64,000 nucleotides of DNA from G963662985 sp963662985 (GCA_963662985.1 OY760067.1:1984001-2048000), one strand, 5' to 3'. Positions 49,529-59,047 are shown, numbered from the stretch's first letter. The notes: a model not told the origin generated them from the sequence alone. Numbers and translations are program-made.

Positions 49529-50236
49529 TTATTTTTCTTCTTCTGATGAGGTAGATGGATCTGGGGTGAGTTGATAGCCTTCGCCGATTTTGGTGAGGAT
49601 ATAGGGGTTTTGTGAGGGGGAGGCTTGGGAGAGCTTTTTGCGGAGGGAATTGATGTGGACGCGGATGACATTGGTGAAGGGGTTGGCGTCATCATTCCAG
49701 ATGTGTTGGAGGAGTTCTTCTTGGGAGATGAGTTTGTGTTTGTTACGAAGAAAATATTCTAGGATGGCAGTTTCTTTTTTGGTGAGGGTGAGGGGGATTT
49801 TGTTGAGCCAGACTGCGCGAGATTGGGGATCAAATTTGATTTCTTGATGGGTGAGGAGGGAGGAGGGTTCTCTTTGGTCTCGACGGAGGAGGGCGCGGAT
49901 GCGGGCGGTGAGCTCGCCTTGATGGAAGGGTTTGGTGAGGTAGTCGTCTGCGCCGAGGTCTAGGCCGGTGATTTTTTCTTGGGGGGTTGTACGCGCGGTG
50001 AGGATGATGATGAGCAGTTGGGGGAATTGTTGGCGAAGTTTTTTGAGGATTTCAAGGCCGTCCATGTGAGGGAGGTTGAGGTCTAGGACGAGGAGGTCGT
50101 AGCTTTGGTTGATGAGGGCGGTTTGGTAGCCTTCTGCTCCGTCATAGGCGACGTCGACTGCGTAGCCAATTTGACGGAGGGAGTGGGCGAGATTATCTGC
50201 GAGGGTGTGCTCGTCTTCGATGATGAGTATGCGCAT
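49529..50236 (-). CDS. OmpR-family response regulator
   Basis: 235 residues. Receiver domain with LIIEDEHTLADNL, the phosphoacceptor in YDLLVLDLNLPHMDG (Asp 51), ILTART and YLTKPF; then a winged-helix output domain (LTKKETAILEYFLRNKHKLISQEELLQHIWNDDANPFTNVIRVHINSLRKKL). The OmpR class binds direct repeats, in line with the TTAAC repeats found before this gene and before the ABC ATPase gene. Confidence 0.96.
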   Translation of the reverse strand: MRILIIEDEHTLADNLAHSLRQIGYAVDVAYDGAEGYQTALINQSYDLLVLDLNLPHMDGLEILKKLRQQFPQLLIIILTARTTPQEKITGLDLGADDYLTKPFHQGELTARIRALLRRDQREPSSLLTHQEIKFDPQSRAVWLNKIPLTLTKKETAILEYFLRNKHKLISQEELLQHIWNDDANPFTNVIRVHINSLRKKLSQASPSQNPYILTKIGEGYQLTPDPSTSSEEEK

Positions 50237-50279
50237 AGGATGCCTTTCTTTAAGGGGGTAGATTTTAAGTGTATTTATT

Positions 50280-50315
50280 ATTATAGGATGAGAGAGTTAA
50301 ATTTGGTGTTAATTT
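50280..50315 (-). promoter_or_regulatory. Response-regulator box and promoter of the two-component operon
   Basis: Minus strand TTAAC-7-TTAAC direct repeat in a 22-base block (50294-50315), then 10 bases, then -10 TATAAT (50280-50285). Same geometry as at 48366-48401. Autoactivation is inferred, as there is no -35. Confidence 0.75.
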
Positions 50316-50332
50316 TTTGATGGCGGGGGAAA

Positions 50333-50360
50333 GAAAAACCCCTCTTGGATAGAAGAGGGG
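50333..50360 (-). terminator. Terminator of the Gfo/Idh gene
   Basis: CCCCTCTT/AAGAGGGG hairpin followed on the minus strand by TTTTTC. Confidence 0.8.
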
Positions 50361-50376
50361 TGATGAATTTTTATTT

Positions 50377-51552
50377 TTAGCAGGGAGTCCACTGGCTGTT
50401 GTTTTGACTGGATTGAAGGATGCTGTGGACGAATTGGACACCGAGGAGGCCATCGTGACTGTTGGGAAAATGCATGGCGAGTGGGTCGGCGGGTTTGCCT
50501 GCGCGACGGGCGGCGATGGCTTGGGCAGCGTCGGAATAGATGTTGGCAAAGGCGGCGGGGAAGGCTTCGGGGTGACCGGCAACGATGCGGGTGGAATGGG
50601 CGCTGAGGGGAAGCGTACCGGGGCCGTTGGGAGTGCGGATTTCTATGGGGGCGTTGAGGGGTTTGAAGAGCAGTTGTTGGGGCACTTCTTGGTTCCATTC
50701 GAGGGTGCCTTTGGTGCCACTGACACGGATGGCGAGACTGTTTTCTACTCCGGCGGCAGCTTGGGTGACCCAGAAGGTGCCACGTGCGCCGTTTTCAAAA
50801 TGGAGGAGGGCACCGGCGTAGTCATGGAAGATGCGGTTGGGGGCGATGGCGCCAGCTTCTGCGGCGACTTCGGTGATTTCGAGACCGGTGATGAAGCGGG
50901 TGAGGTTGTGGGCGTGGGTGCCGATGTCTCCCATTACGAGGGAGGGGCCACCGGTTTCGGGGTTGAAGCGCCAAGGGAGGGGGCCGTCGGCAGGGTCGGG
51001 ATCGTTTTCATCGGCTTTGCCACCTTGGACATATTCGATTTGGACGAGGCGGATGGTGCCGAGTTGTCCGTCGGCGACCATAGCTTTGGCTTGGCGGACG
51101 AGGGGGTAGCCAGTGTAGTTGTGGGTGAGGCAGAAGATGAGACCGGTTTCTTGAACTTTTTGGTGTAATTTTTGGGCGTTTTCGAGAGAGTTGGTGAGGG
51201 GTTTGTCGCAGATGACGTCGAAGCCGTGTTCGAGGGCGGCGAGAGAGTAGGGATAGTGGGTGTCGTTGGGGGTCATGATGGCGATGACGTCGGCCCCGTC
51301 GGGACGGTTGGCTTCTGCTTGGAGCATAGTGGGGACGTCTGAATAGGCGCGGTCGGAGGCAAAGCCGAGATCGAGACCGTATTGTTTGGCTTTTTCGGGT
51401 TTGGAGGAGAGCACGCCGGCGACGAGTTCGTAGCGATCATCCATGCGGGCGGCTTGACGGTGCATTTCTCCGATAAAGGAGCCGGGGCCACCACCGATGA
51501 CGGCGAGGCGAAGACGACGGCCGAGTAGTTCGATTACGGGATTTAGGGACAT
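50377..51552 (-). CDS. Gfo/Idh/MocA-family oxidoreductase
   Basis: 391 residues. RLRLAVIGGGPGSFIGEMHRQAARM (about 13-37) is the dinucleotide-binding Rossmann motif, and VICDKPLTNSLENAQKL (about 105-121) the EKP-like catalytic motif with Asp-Lys-Pro. GDIGTHAHNLTRFITG (about 198-213) holds the active-site Asp and His. Such enzymes oxidise sugars or inositols with NAD(P). GGAGAAATC precedes the ATG at 51552; an in-frame upstream stretch overlaps the neighbouring gene and is not coding. Confidence 0.93.
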   Translation of the reverse strand: MSLNPVIELLGRRLRLAVIGGGPGSFIGEMHRQAARMDDRYELVAGVLSSKPEKAKQYGLDLGFASDRAYSDVPTMLQAEANRPDGADVIAIMTPNDTHYPYSLAALEHGFDVICDKPLTNSLENAQKLHQKVQETGLIFCLTHNYTGYPLVRQAKAMVADGQLGTIRLVQIEYVQGGKADENDPDPADGPLPWRFNPETGGPSLVMGDIGTHAHNLTRFITGLEITEVAAEAGAIAPNRIFHDYAGALLHFENGARGTFWVTQAAAGVENSLAIRVSGTKGTLEWNQEVPQQLLFKPLNAPIEIRTPNGPGTLPLSAHSTRIVAGHPEAFPAAFANIYSDAAQAIAARRAGKPADPLAMHFPNSHDGLLGVQFVHSILQSSQNNSQWTPC

Positions 51553-51575
51553 TGTGATTTCTCCTTGTGATGTGT

Positions 51576-52034
51576 TTAATTTAGATTGCTTTGGATGGCG
51601 TTGATGACAATTTGATGATCTTGTTCTTGAGGAAGACCGGAGACGGTAATTGTGCCGACCATGCCGGTTTTTTTGAGAAGGATGGGAACGCAACCACCAT
51701 GAGGGGCGTAGTCACTTTCGGGAAGGAGAATTTTTTGTTCGATGGTTTTGTTTTGTTCTTGGAGCAGCAGGCTCCAGTAGTAGGAGCTGTGGCCAGTGAG
51801 GTTAACGAGGTTGATTTTGCGTTCGACCCAGCGTTGGTTGTTGGTGGCGCTGCCGGGGAGGGCGGCGTAGAAGAGTTGGCGGTGGTTGAGACGAATGTCG
51901 ATGACGATGGGGTAGTTTTCTCGGATGGCGAGACGATAGAGTGCGGTGCCGATGCGCCAAGCGGTGTGTTCATCAAAGTGAGTGAATTGGAGAGATTGGA
52001 CTTTTTTTTGGATTTGTTCAGCTGTTTTTGACAT
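51576..52034 (-). CDS. UPF0303 / haem-degrading domain protein
   Basis: 152 residues. FTHFDEHTAWRIGTALYRLAIRENYPIVIDIRLNHRQLFYAALPGSATNNQRWVERKINLV and APHGGCVPILLK then VGTITVSGLPQEQDHQIVINAI match UPF0303 (GlcG/HbpS-like fold). Related proteins bind haem or small cofactors; function unproven. It lies 23 bases before the Gfo/Idh gene and is probably in one operon with it, so a role with sugar metabolism is possible. Confidence 0.85.
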   Translation of the reverse strand: MSKTAEQIQKKVQSLQFTHFDEHTAWRIGTALYRLAIRENYPIVIDIRLNHRQLFYAALPGSATNNQRWVERKINLVNLTGHSSYYWSLLLQEQNKTIEQKILLPESDYAPHGGCVPILLKKTGMVGTITVSGLPQEQDHQIVINAIQSNLN

Positions 52035-52197
52035 TTTCCCTTCCTTTTTTTATTTTATTATACAGGATGAAAAAGAAAAATAACTGGAGGAAATAAAGGG
52101 ATTTTTGATTAATAATTGGGGGGTAGAGGTATAAATTTTTGAAATGGGTTACTCTAGTAGATAAAAGATTATTTAAATTTTGAAAAGGAGTGATTTG

Positions 52198-52890
52198 ATG
52201 GGTAAAAAGTTGCATGGTAAGTGGGCGTTGGTGACGGGGTCTAGCCGAGGAATTGGGCAGCAATTGGCTTTGGGTTTAGCAGGTGAGGGCGCGAATGTGA
52301 TTGTGCATGCGAGAACGATGGAGAACACGAAAAAGACGATGGGTCTTTTGGAGAAGTTTGAAGTTGCGCATTTTGCTGTGGCGGGGGACTTGGCATCTGC
52401 GGAGGGGATTGATGCGGTGATTGCTGAGGTGCGAGCTGGAACGGAGCAAGTAGATATTTTATATAATAATGCTGGGATTGGGAGTGGCTCGAAGCGTATT
52501 TTTGATTTTGAACAATCAGAATGGGAGCGTGTGTTGCAAGTCAATTTGTTTGCGATGGTGGCTTTGTGTAATGCGTTTGTGCCTGCTATGATGGAACGTG
52601 GTTGGGGACGGGTGGTGAATGTGAGCTCTGGAATTGAGAATCAGCCCAATTTGGTGCCGTATAGTGTGTCGAAAGCGGCAGTGGATAAGTATAGCCGAGA
52701 TTTGGCTGTGGCGGCACGCCCTGATGGGGTGCTGGTGAATTATTTGGATCCGGGGTGGTTGAAGACAGATATGGGAGGCGCGAATGCTTTTCATGATGTG
52801 GAGACTGTTTTGCCGGGTGGATTGGTGCCGGTGTTGTTGGAGGATGATGGCCCTTCGGGACAGTTGTTCCGCGCACAGGATTATCGTTAG
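52198..52890 (+). CDS. Short-chain dehydrogenase/reductase
   Basis: 230 residues, classical SDR: TGSSRGIGQQ (NAD(P) binding, about 13-22), NNAGIG (about 93-98), catalytic Ser in VNVSSGIENQ (about 142), and YSVSK (about 156-160, Tyr-Lys). The C-terminus DPGWLKTDMGG is also typical. Substrate unknown; NADP preference is suggested by the Arg after the Gly motif. ATG 52198 follows AAAAGGAG. Confidence 0.93.
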   Translation: MGKKLHGKWALVTGSSRGIGQQLALGLAGEGANVIVHARTMENTKKTMGLLEKFEVAHFAVAGDLASAEGIDAVIAEVRAGTEQVDILYNNAGIGSGSKRIFDFEQSEWERVLQVNLFAMVALCNAFVPAMMERGWGRVVNVSSGIENQPNLVPYSVSKAAVDKYSRDLAVAARPDGVLVNYLDPGWLKTDMGGANAFHDVETVLPGGLVPVLLEDDGPSGQLFRAQDYR

Positions 52891-52896
52891 AAAAAT

Positions 52897-52929
52897 AAAA
52901 AGAGCTGGTAAATCTACCAGCTCTTTTTT
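52897..52929. terminator. Bidirectional terminator
   Basis: AAAAGAGCTGGTA/TACCAGCTCTTTTTT hairpin between convergent genes. Confidence 0.9.
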
Positions 52930-52945
52930 GATCTTTTTCAAGATT

Positions 52946-54820
52946 TTAGGACAAAGAGGGGATGCCGCTGTTCTTTTCCACAGGTGTGGGGAAGAGTTTT
53001 TCGAATGTTTTGCGGTCGATGGTTTCAACTTCGATGAGTTTTTGCGCGACTGCTTCGAGTTCGGCACGATATTTGGTGAGGATGTCTTTGGCTTCTGTGT
53101 AAGATTGGGAGACTAACTTGCGGACTTCTGTATCAATCTTTTCAGCGATTGATTCAGAGTAGTCACGTTGTTCTGAAATCTCTCGACCTAAGAATACCAT
53201 TTCATTGGATTGACCGTAGATCATGGGACCCATTTCATCGGACATACCGTAGCGGGTGACCATGGCACGGGCAATTTTGGTGACACGTTCAATGTCGTTG
53301 GAGGCGCCGGAGGTGATGTCGTTGAAGACGATCTCTTCTGCGGCACGTCCACCCAAGAGGCCAACCATTTCAGTAATGAGCTTGCGCTTGGAAGCGAGCA
53401 TGTTGTGATCTTGTTCGGGGAGGGCTAAGGTGTAGCCACCGGCCATACCACGTGGGATGATGGTGACTTTGTGAACAGGGTCTGCTTCGGGAAGGGCATT
53501 CATGACGATAGCGTGTCCGGCTTCGTGATATGCTACGATGCGTTTTTCGTCTGGGGCGATGACGCGAGATTTTCGTTCGCGACCGCCAACCATGACACGT
53601 TCAATGGCTTCTTGAAGATCTTCCAATTCGATTTGTCTTTTGCCTTTGCGAGCTGCAATGATGGCTCCTTCATTGACCACGTTTTCGATATCTGCACCAA
53701 CCATGCCAGGAGTGGCTTTGGCTAAGATGGAGACGTCGAGAAGCGGATCGATGGGTTTGCCTTTCATGTGGACGTTGAAGATGGCTTCACGACCTTTCAT
53801 GTCGGGGGCATCGAGAACGACTTGACGATCGAAACGGCCTGCACGGAGCAAGGCGGGATCGAGAATGTCGGGACGGTTGGTGGCAGCGATGATGATGACA
53901 TTGGTGTTGGTTTCAAACCCGTCCATTTCGACGAGGATTTGGTTGAGGGTTTGTTCACGTTCGTCGTGAGAGCCACCCATGCCGGAACCACGATGGCGAC
54001 CGACGGCGTCGATTTCGTCTACGAAGATGATGGCGGGAGCGTGGCGTTTAGCTTGTTCAAACAAGTCTCGCACACGAGAGGCGCCAACACCGACAAACAT
54101 TTCGACGAAGTCTGAACCAGAGATGGAGAAGAACGGAACGCCTGCTTCACCAGAGATGGCTTTGGCCATCAGAGTCTTCCCTGTACCAGGAGAACCGACC
54201 ATGAGGACACCTTTGGGAATGCGAGCGCCGAGGGCGATGAACTTTTGGGGTTCTCGCAAGAATTCGACGATTTCGTAGAGGTCTTCTTTTGCTTCTTCTA
54301 CACCGGCAACATCTTTAAATGTGACGGTGGGATTTTCACCAGTGAACATTTTGGCTTTTGATTTGCCAAAGGACATGGCTTGGTTATTAGACCCTTGAAT
54401 GTTACGCATGAAGAAAAGGAAGACGCCCACCATAAGTAGGATGGGGAGAATGCCGGTGAAGAAAATGTTCAATAGGGTAGGACCTATGGAAGGGGCAGCG
54501 ATCTCAACTGTGATGTTGCTTGGATCTAAATATTCTTCGGTAACACCGTAAAGGTGCAATTGTTCAATTAAACTTGCATCACTTTCTTTTAAGAAGGTGA
54601 CTTTTTGAGTAGGGCTGTCTACGTAGTAAACAGTTACGCGATCATCACTTTCGACGATCTTGGCAACTTCACCATTCTTTATATCTTGGGCAACTTGATT
54701 GATGGTGGGGGGATCTTCTGCTTTACCAAGTTGTCCATTCATAGAATAGAGCATTGTGATGGTAATGAGAATCAACATCCCAATAGTGAAGATTGAGTTG
54801 CGTGTTCTTGGATTTTTCAC
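52946..54820 (-). CDS. ftsH: ATP-dependent zinc metalloprotease FtsH
   Basis: 624 residues: a first membrane helix (about 8-27), an outer domain, a second helix (about 110-132), the AAA+ module with Walker A GSPGTGKT (about 206), Walker B IIFVDEIDAVG, and the second region of homology ATNRPDILDPALLRAGRFDRQ, then the protease with HEAGH (about 430) and its third zinc ligand region. It degrades unneeded membrane and regulatory proteins. GTG 54820 is used as the start because GGAGG lies exactly 5 bases before it; an upstream TTG frame start is not supported. Confidence 0.96.
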   Translation of the reverse strand: MKNPRTRNSIFTIGMLILITITMLYSMNGQLGKAEDPPTINQVAQDIKNGEVAKIVESDDRVTVYYVDSPTQKVTFLKESDASLIEQLHLYGVTEEYLDPSNITVEIAAPSIGPTLLNIFFTGILPILLMVGVFLFFMRNIQGSNNQAMSFGKSKAKMFTGENPTVTFKDVAGVEEAKEDLYEIVEFLREPQKFIALGARIPKGVLMVGSPGTGKTLMAKAISGEAGVPFFSISGSDFVEMFVGVGASRVRDLFEQAKRHAPAIIFVDEIDAVGRHRGSGMGGSHDEREQTLNQILVEMDGFETNTNVIIIAATNRPDILDPALLRAGRFDRQVVLDAPDMKGREAIFNVHMKGKPIDPLLDVSILAKATPGMVGADIENVVNEGAIIAARKGKRQIELEDLQEAIERVMVGGRERKSRVIAPDEKRIVAYHEAGHAIVMNALPEADPVHKVTIIPRGMAGGYTLALPEQDHNMLASKRKLITEMVGLLGGRAAEEIVFNDITSGASNDIERVTKIARAMVTRYGMSDEMGPMIYGQSNEMVFLGREISEQRDYSESIAEKIDTEVRKLVSQSYTEAKDILTKYRAELEAVAQKLIEVETIDRKTFEKLFPTPVEKNSGIPSLS

Positions 54821-54956
54821 ATTTGCCTCCAAAGAGTAATTTTTATTCTTTTAATTATCGGCTATTATACCAACCATTTAAAAGAATATCTTTTTTTTTC
54901 AATATCTAGACAGTGGTTCTTATTTTCTTCTTACACAATTGTTAAGGAAGGAAGAA

Positions 54957-55805
54957 CTATTGCTGAGAGTGATTTGGGTCCCAGTGGATGAGGGCAGATT
55001 CTCCCCATTGGGGCCATTGGAATTGTCCGTTTGCAGATGGAATGAGCTCTTTTTGGAGGATGTGGATGAGGTCTTGGTCGTATTGGGTTTGATCGCTGAT
55101 GTTTAGGTGAGATTTTACTTTTTCAAGGGCTTCGGCGAGGGAGTCGCTAAAGACGGGTTTCCATCTGTTGGGGGTTTCTGTGGTGACGTGGGGAATGATG
55201 CCGATTTGAAGGAGGGTGTTATAGATAATTTGGAAGTTGGGGCTATCATAGGGCTGCCCCCAAACGAGTTGGGCGGCTTGCGCCATGATGGCATGGGGGA
55301 AGGGAGCACGCACGAGAAGGAAACAATGATGGGTGGTGACTTGGTTCATTTTTTGGAGAAACCCAATCAGATCGGGATCACCGTAGATGGCATGGGAGGA
55401 GAACGTGATGTGAGTAGATTTAGGCGGAATAGGGGCTTCTGCCCAGGTGGTGTTGTGGAGGGTGATGTTAGAAATGTTACGTTGTTTGATTTGATCTTTA
55501 AAAACAGAGAGCATAGCAGGGGAAGGGTCTATGGCGGTGACGGTTTGGCAATGGGGTGCGATGAAGATGCTAAAGTTGCCCGGGCCAGAGCCGATGTCTA
55601 TCAGGGTGCAGTTGGGAATGGATTGGACAGTGTTAAGCAGGAGGGTTCGGGTGCTATCGGGGGATTGCCAGCGAGCTTGGACGCGATCAAAAAATTTTTG
55701 TGCATTTTCTCGCCAGTGATCTTCTTTTTGCGCTGGGTCTTGTGGTGTTTGACGGGCTTGATAAATTTCTAGCCAAAGGGCGGCATAATTTGGAATTTTT
55801 TGCAT
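54957..55805 (-). CDS. Class I SAM-dependent methyltransferase
   Basis: 282 residues. CTLIDIGSGPGNFSIFIAPHCQTVTAIDPSPAML (about 67-100) is motif I plus the acidic motif II residue. The N-terminal YAALWLEIYQARQTPQDPAQKEDHWRENAQKFFDRV and the C-terminal lobe differ from common rRNA enzymes; the layout resembles methyltransferases found near corrinoid or metal genes. Substrate unknown; alone in its transcript. Confidence 0.85.
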   Translation of the reverse strand: MQKIPNYAALWLEIYQARQTPQDPAQKEDHWRENAQKFFDRVQARWQSPDSTRTLLLNTVQSIPNCTLIDIGSGPGNFSIFIAPHCQTVTAIDPSPAMLSVFKDQIKQRNISNITLHNTTWAEAPIPPKSTHITFSSHAIYGDPDLIGFLQKMNQVTTHHCFLLVRAPFPHAIMAQAAQLVWGQPYDSPNFQIIYNTLLQIGIIPHVTTETPNRWKPVFSDSLAEALEKVKSHLNISDQTQYDQDLIHILQKELIPSANGQFQWPQWGESALIHWDPNHSQQ

Positions 55806-56013
55806 ATCTTTGCTTTCTGTTTGATGTGTGTTTTATTAAGTATTATACAGGTGTTTTGACCTTACGAGTTTTTAATTTTTAAGGGGTAACTTTTTTGAAA
55901 CTTGCTGGTTATATAGGTATCCCGACAGTTAAGAATGCTTAATTTTTTATTTATTTTTATAGAATTTATTATTTTATAACCTAGCTTAACTGTGATTGAA
56001 TAGGAGTTTTAAG

Positions 56014-56877
56014 ATGAAAATTGTAACCGATAGTGGTAGTGACCTTTTGATGCGCGATGTGTTGGAATATGATGTGCGCGTAGTGAGTTTGCCGGTGATT
56101 TTTAATGGAAGAACGTATAAGAATTTGCCAGCGATTGAATTTTATGAGATGTTGGCAAGCACTGGACAATATCCTTCAACAGCAGCGCCATCTCCTCAAG
56201 ATTTTGCAGATGCATATCGTGAAGTCGCGAAAACAGATACAGAAATTTTGTCGATCCATTTATCCAGCGGTTTGAGCGCAACTTTGGAATCTGCACGTTT
56301 GGGTGCTACGATGGTGCCTGAAGCAAATGTACATTTTATTGATTCAAAGGTAGTGTCGATTCCTTTGGCGATGCAAATTGGTTTGGCTGGCAAAGCCATT
56401 AAAAAGGGATTGTCTGTGGAAAAGATCACAGAATTATGCCAAAAATTAAATGAACATATGGAAACTTATTTTACTTTGGACGAGATGCGTTATTTAATCC
56501 ACGGGGGGCGGGTGAGCCATTTGAAAGGTACTTTGGCAGCAATGTTGAATATCAATCCAATTTTAGCATTGGATGTGGAACACGGCACTTTAAAGACCTT
56601 GGGACAAGCACGTACGATGAAGAAAACATTGGCCACGATTGTGGATAAGATTGAAGCGCAATTTGGACAATATGAAAAATTATTGGTGCAATTTGTATAT
56701 GGGGATAATTTGAAGGCAGTGGAAATGTTGAAGGGCATGGTTGCAGAACGATTTAATGTAGAATACTTACCGACGGTGGCGATTGCGACCGTATTAGGTG
56801 CACATACAGGGCCATCAGTAGTGGGTATTGGTGTAAGCCAATATGGATTTGTGGATGAGCTTATTGCAAATGCTTAA
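56014..56877 (+). CDS. DegV family fatty-acid-binding protein
   Basis: 287 residues. MKIVTDSGSDLL opens the family; SIHLSSGLSATLESARLGA is the lipid carboxylate-binding loop, and HFIDSKVVSIPLAMQIG, LDEMRYLIHGGRVSHLKGTLA (about 155-175) and GAHTGPSVVGIG (about 262-273) are conserved. DegV/FakB proteins hold a fatty acid for phosphorylation by FakA; no FakA kinase gene is next to it here. AGGAG precedes the ATG. Confidence 0.93.
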   Translation: MKIVTDSGSDLLMRDVLEYDVRVVSLPVIFNGRTYKNLPAIEFYEMLASTGQYPSTAAPSPQDFADAYREVAKTDTEILSIHLSSGLSATLESARLGATMVPEANVHFIDSKVVSIPLAMQIGLAGKAIKKGLSVEKITELCQKLNEHMETYFTLDEMRYLIHGGRVSHLKGTLAAMLNINPILALDVEHGTLKTLGQARTMKKTLATIVDKIEAQFGQYEKLLVQFVYGDNLKAVEMLKGMVAERFNVEYLPTVAIATVLGAHTGPSVVGIGVSQYGFVDELIANA

Positions 56878-56902
56878 CTGAATTTCCTGATCAGTTTTGA
56901 AT

Positions 56903-56929
56903 AAAGCCCTTCATTTTTGAAGGGCTTTT
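56903..56929. terminator. Bidirectional terminator
   Basis: AAAGCCCTTCA/TGAAGGGCTTTT hairpin between convergent genes. Confidence 0.9.
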
Positions 56930-56939
56930 GTTTTTTAGA

Positions 56940-57431
56940 TTAGATTTTTGCCAGTTCTGCTAAGATGTCGGCTTCGATCTCAGATGGTTTGACTTTTGAG
57001 CCGTAGCGGTTGACGGGAGTGCCATCAGCACTGATGAGGAATTTGGTGAAATTCCATTTGATTGCTTTGCCAGCCAAACCGGGGAGGGTGTCTTTGAGAT
57101 AGGTGTAAAGCGGATGAGTTTCTTTGCCGTTGACGTTAATCTTGGAGAACATGGGGAAGGAGACGCCATAGTTTGCTTGGCAGAATGCGGCGATTTCTTC
57201 TTCGGTGCCGGGTTCTTGATGTTTAAATTGGTCACAGGGGAAGCCGAGAATGACGAGACCTTGATCTTTGTGATCTTGGTATAGTTTTTGAAGTCCTTCG
57301 TATTGAGGAGTAAAGCCACATTTACTGGCGACGTTAACCACGAGAACTACTTTGCCCTTATATGTGGACATGGATTGTTCTTCTCCGCTGATGGTTTTTG
57401 CTGAAAAATCATAAAATGTTTGTTCTGACAT
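56940..57431 (-). CDS. Glutathione peroxidase-family thiol peroxidase
   Basis: 163 residues: NVASKCGFTPQYEGLQKLY (peroxidatic Cys about 38), ILGFPCDQFKHQEPGTEEEI (Gln and second Cys about 66), and IKWNFTKFLI (Trp-Asn-Phe-Thr, about 126-135) complete the catalytic tetrad Cys-Gln-Trp-Asn. It is the Cys form, which mostly uses thioredoxin to reduce peroxides. Its presence fits some oxygen exposure. Confidence 0.95.
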   Translation of the reverse strand: MSEQTFYDFSAKTISGEEQSMSTYKGKVVLVVNVASKCGFTPQYEGLQKLYQDHKDQGLVILGFPCDQFKHQEPGTEEEIAAFCQANYGVSFPMFSKINVNGKETHPLYTYLKDTLPGLAGKAIKWNFTKFLISADGTPVNRYGSKVKPSEIEADILAELAKI

Positions 57432-57639
57432 ATTGTTTCCTTATTAGTACCTTTCTTTTTATCTGTTTATCTTTTCACTTAAATGGACAAAATTTGAGAT
57501 GATTTCTTACATGATGGGCTATTAATAGGAAGAAAAGAAATTTGAGAAGGGCAGTAAGTTGTTTTTAGGCGTGTTCTAGGTTAAGATTGGCAAGGACAAT
57601 GGGAGTTTATTACAGTAATTTTTATTTGAGGTATTTTTT

Positions 57640-59028
57640 ATGGTTGAGAAAAAAGTTACGGCAACGAATCGTGATTTTTTGAAAAAAGCGCTAACAATCG
57701 GGATGCCGATTGCTGGGGCTCAGTTGGTGCAGACGTTAATTAACACATTAGATGTGTTTATGACGGGGCAATTGGGAGAAGTTTCGATTGCTGGTTTGGG
57801 ATTGGCAAATCAGATCTCTTTTTTGTATATTTTGATCGGGTTTGGGATTGCAAGCGGGAATGGAATTTTTATTGCGCAATATTGGGGGAAGAAGGACACA
57901 GAAAATATTCAGCGCGTGGTAGGAATTGGGTTGACGATGATGGTGGTGCCAGTGGTGATCTTTGTGGTGGCTGCGGCAGCTTTTCCGGAAGTGTTGATGC
58001 GATTTTATACAAAGGATCCGTTAGTGATTGCAGAAGGTGTCAAGTATCTGCGGATTATTTCGGTGAGCTATTTGTTCACTGGATTTACGTTTATGTTCAC
58101 CATGGCGGCGAGAAGCACGGAACAGGTTAAGATTCCTTTGATTGTGAGCTTGGCTGCGTTGTTGCTGAACAGCGTGTTGAACTATGGATTAATCTTGGGG
58201 AACTTAGGATTGCCACAATTGGGAGTGCAGGGGGCTGCGATTGGAACGACTGTTTCACGAATTGGGCAGTTTGTGGTGATGATCTGGGTGAGCAAGAAGA
58301 TGAAAGCACCTTATATGGGGACGTTGAAGACTTATTTTTCTTATACTCGGGCTTTCTTTAAGAAAGTGGTGGTGACAGCTGCACCAGCTTTGATGAATGA
58401 AGTGTTTTGGTCTTTAGGCGTGACGGTGTATAACATGGTGTATGCACGCATCGGGACGGAAGCTTATGCGGCGGTAAATATTGTGGTGTCGATTGAGGAT
58501 TTGGCGTTTGTGTTGTTCATCGGATTAGGAAATGCGTGTGCGATTATGGTGGGGAATCAGATTGGCGCTGGTGAAGAAGAAAATGCAAAGTTCTATGCAC
58601 AGCGATTTTTACGCATGATTGTGATTAGCGCGGTGGTGCTGGGGGGTGTGTTAATTGCGGTACGACCGTTGGTCTTGTCAATCTATAATTTGAGCCCGAT
58701 TGGGAAAAGTTATGCAATGCGCCTGATGATTTTGTCTGGGGTGTTTTTGTGGGCAAGAAGTGCTAATTTCACAATCTTTATTGGAATTTTGCGTTCGGGG
58801 GGCGACACAAAATTTGCGATGGTGGCAGAACTAGCGAGTGTGTGGTTGATTGGGGTGCCGTTAGCCTTGATTGGCGGCTTGGTGCTGCATTTGCCGGTGT
58901 ATTATGTTTATCCAATGGTGGCGTGTGAAGAATTGGTGAAGTTGGCAATCTCTTTCCGACGTTATCGCTCAATGAAATGGGTGAATAATTTGGTGGCAGA
59001 CGAATTAGTCCTGGAAGCGGCTGTTTAG
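57640..59028 (+). CDS. MATE-family efflux transporter
   Basis: 462 residues with 12 membrane helices. FLKKALTIGMPIAGAQLVQTLINTLDVFMTGQLGEVSIAGLGLANQISFL (about 10-60) is the family opening, repeated at lower similarity in the second half (ALMNEVFWSLGVTVYNMVYARIGTEAYAAVNIV). It exports drugs or metabolites using a Na+ or H+ gradient. With the Na+-pumping decarboxylase in the same genome, Na+ coupling is plausible. GAGG precedes the ATG. Confidence 0.95.
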   Translation: MVEKKVTATNRDFLKKALTIGMPIAGAQLVQTLINTLDVFMTGQLGEVSIAGLGLANQISFLYILIGFGIASGNGIFIAQYWGKKDTENIQRVVGIGLTMMVVPVVIFVVAAAAFPEVLMRFYTKDPLVIAEGVKYLRIISVSYLFTGFTFMFTMAARSTEQVKIPLIVSLAALLLNSVLNYGLILGNLGLPQLGVQGAAIGTTVSRIGQFVVMIWVSKKMKAPYMGTLKTYFSYTRAFFKKVVVTAAPALMNEVFWSLGVTVYNMVYARIGTEAYAAVNIVVSIEDLAFVLFIGLGNACAIMVGNQIGAGEEENAKFYAQRFLRMIVISAVVLGGVLIAVRPLVLSIYNLSPIGKSYAMRLMILSGVFLWARSANFTIFIGILRSGGDTKFAMVAELASVWLIGVPLALIGGLVLHLPVYYVYPMVACEELVKLAISFRRYRSMKWVNNLVADELVLEAAV

Positions 59029-59047
59029 ATTTTTTATTGTGTATTTT

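Noticed and set aside
54957..55772. Plus-strand open frame of about 220 codons opposite the methyltransferase
   Set aside because: It mirrors the codon bias of the real gene and has no ribosome site or recognisable domain.
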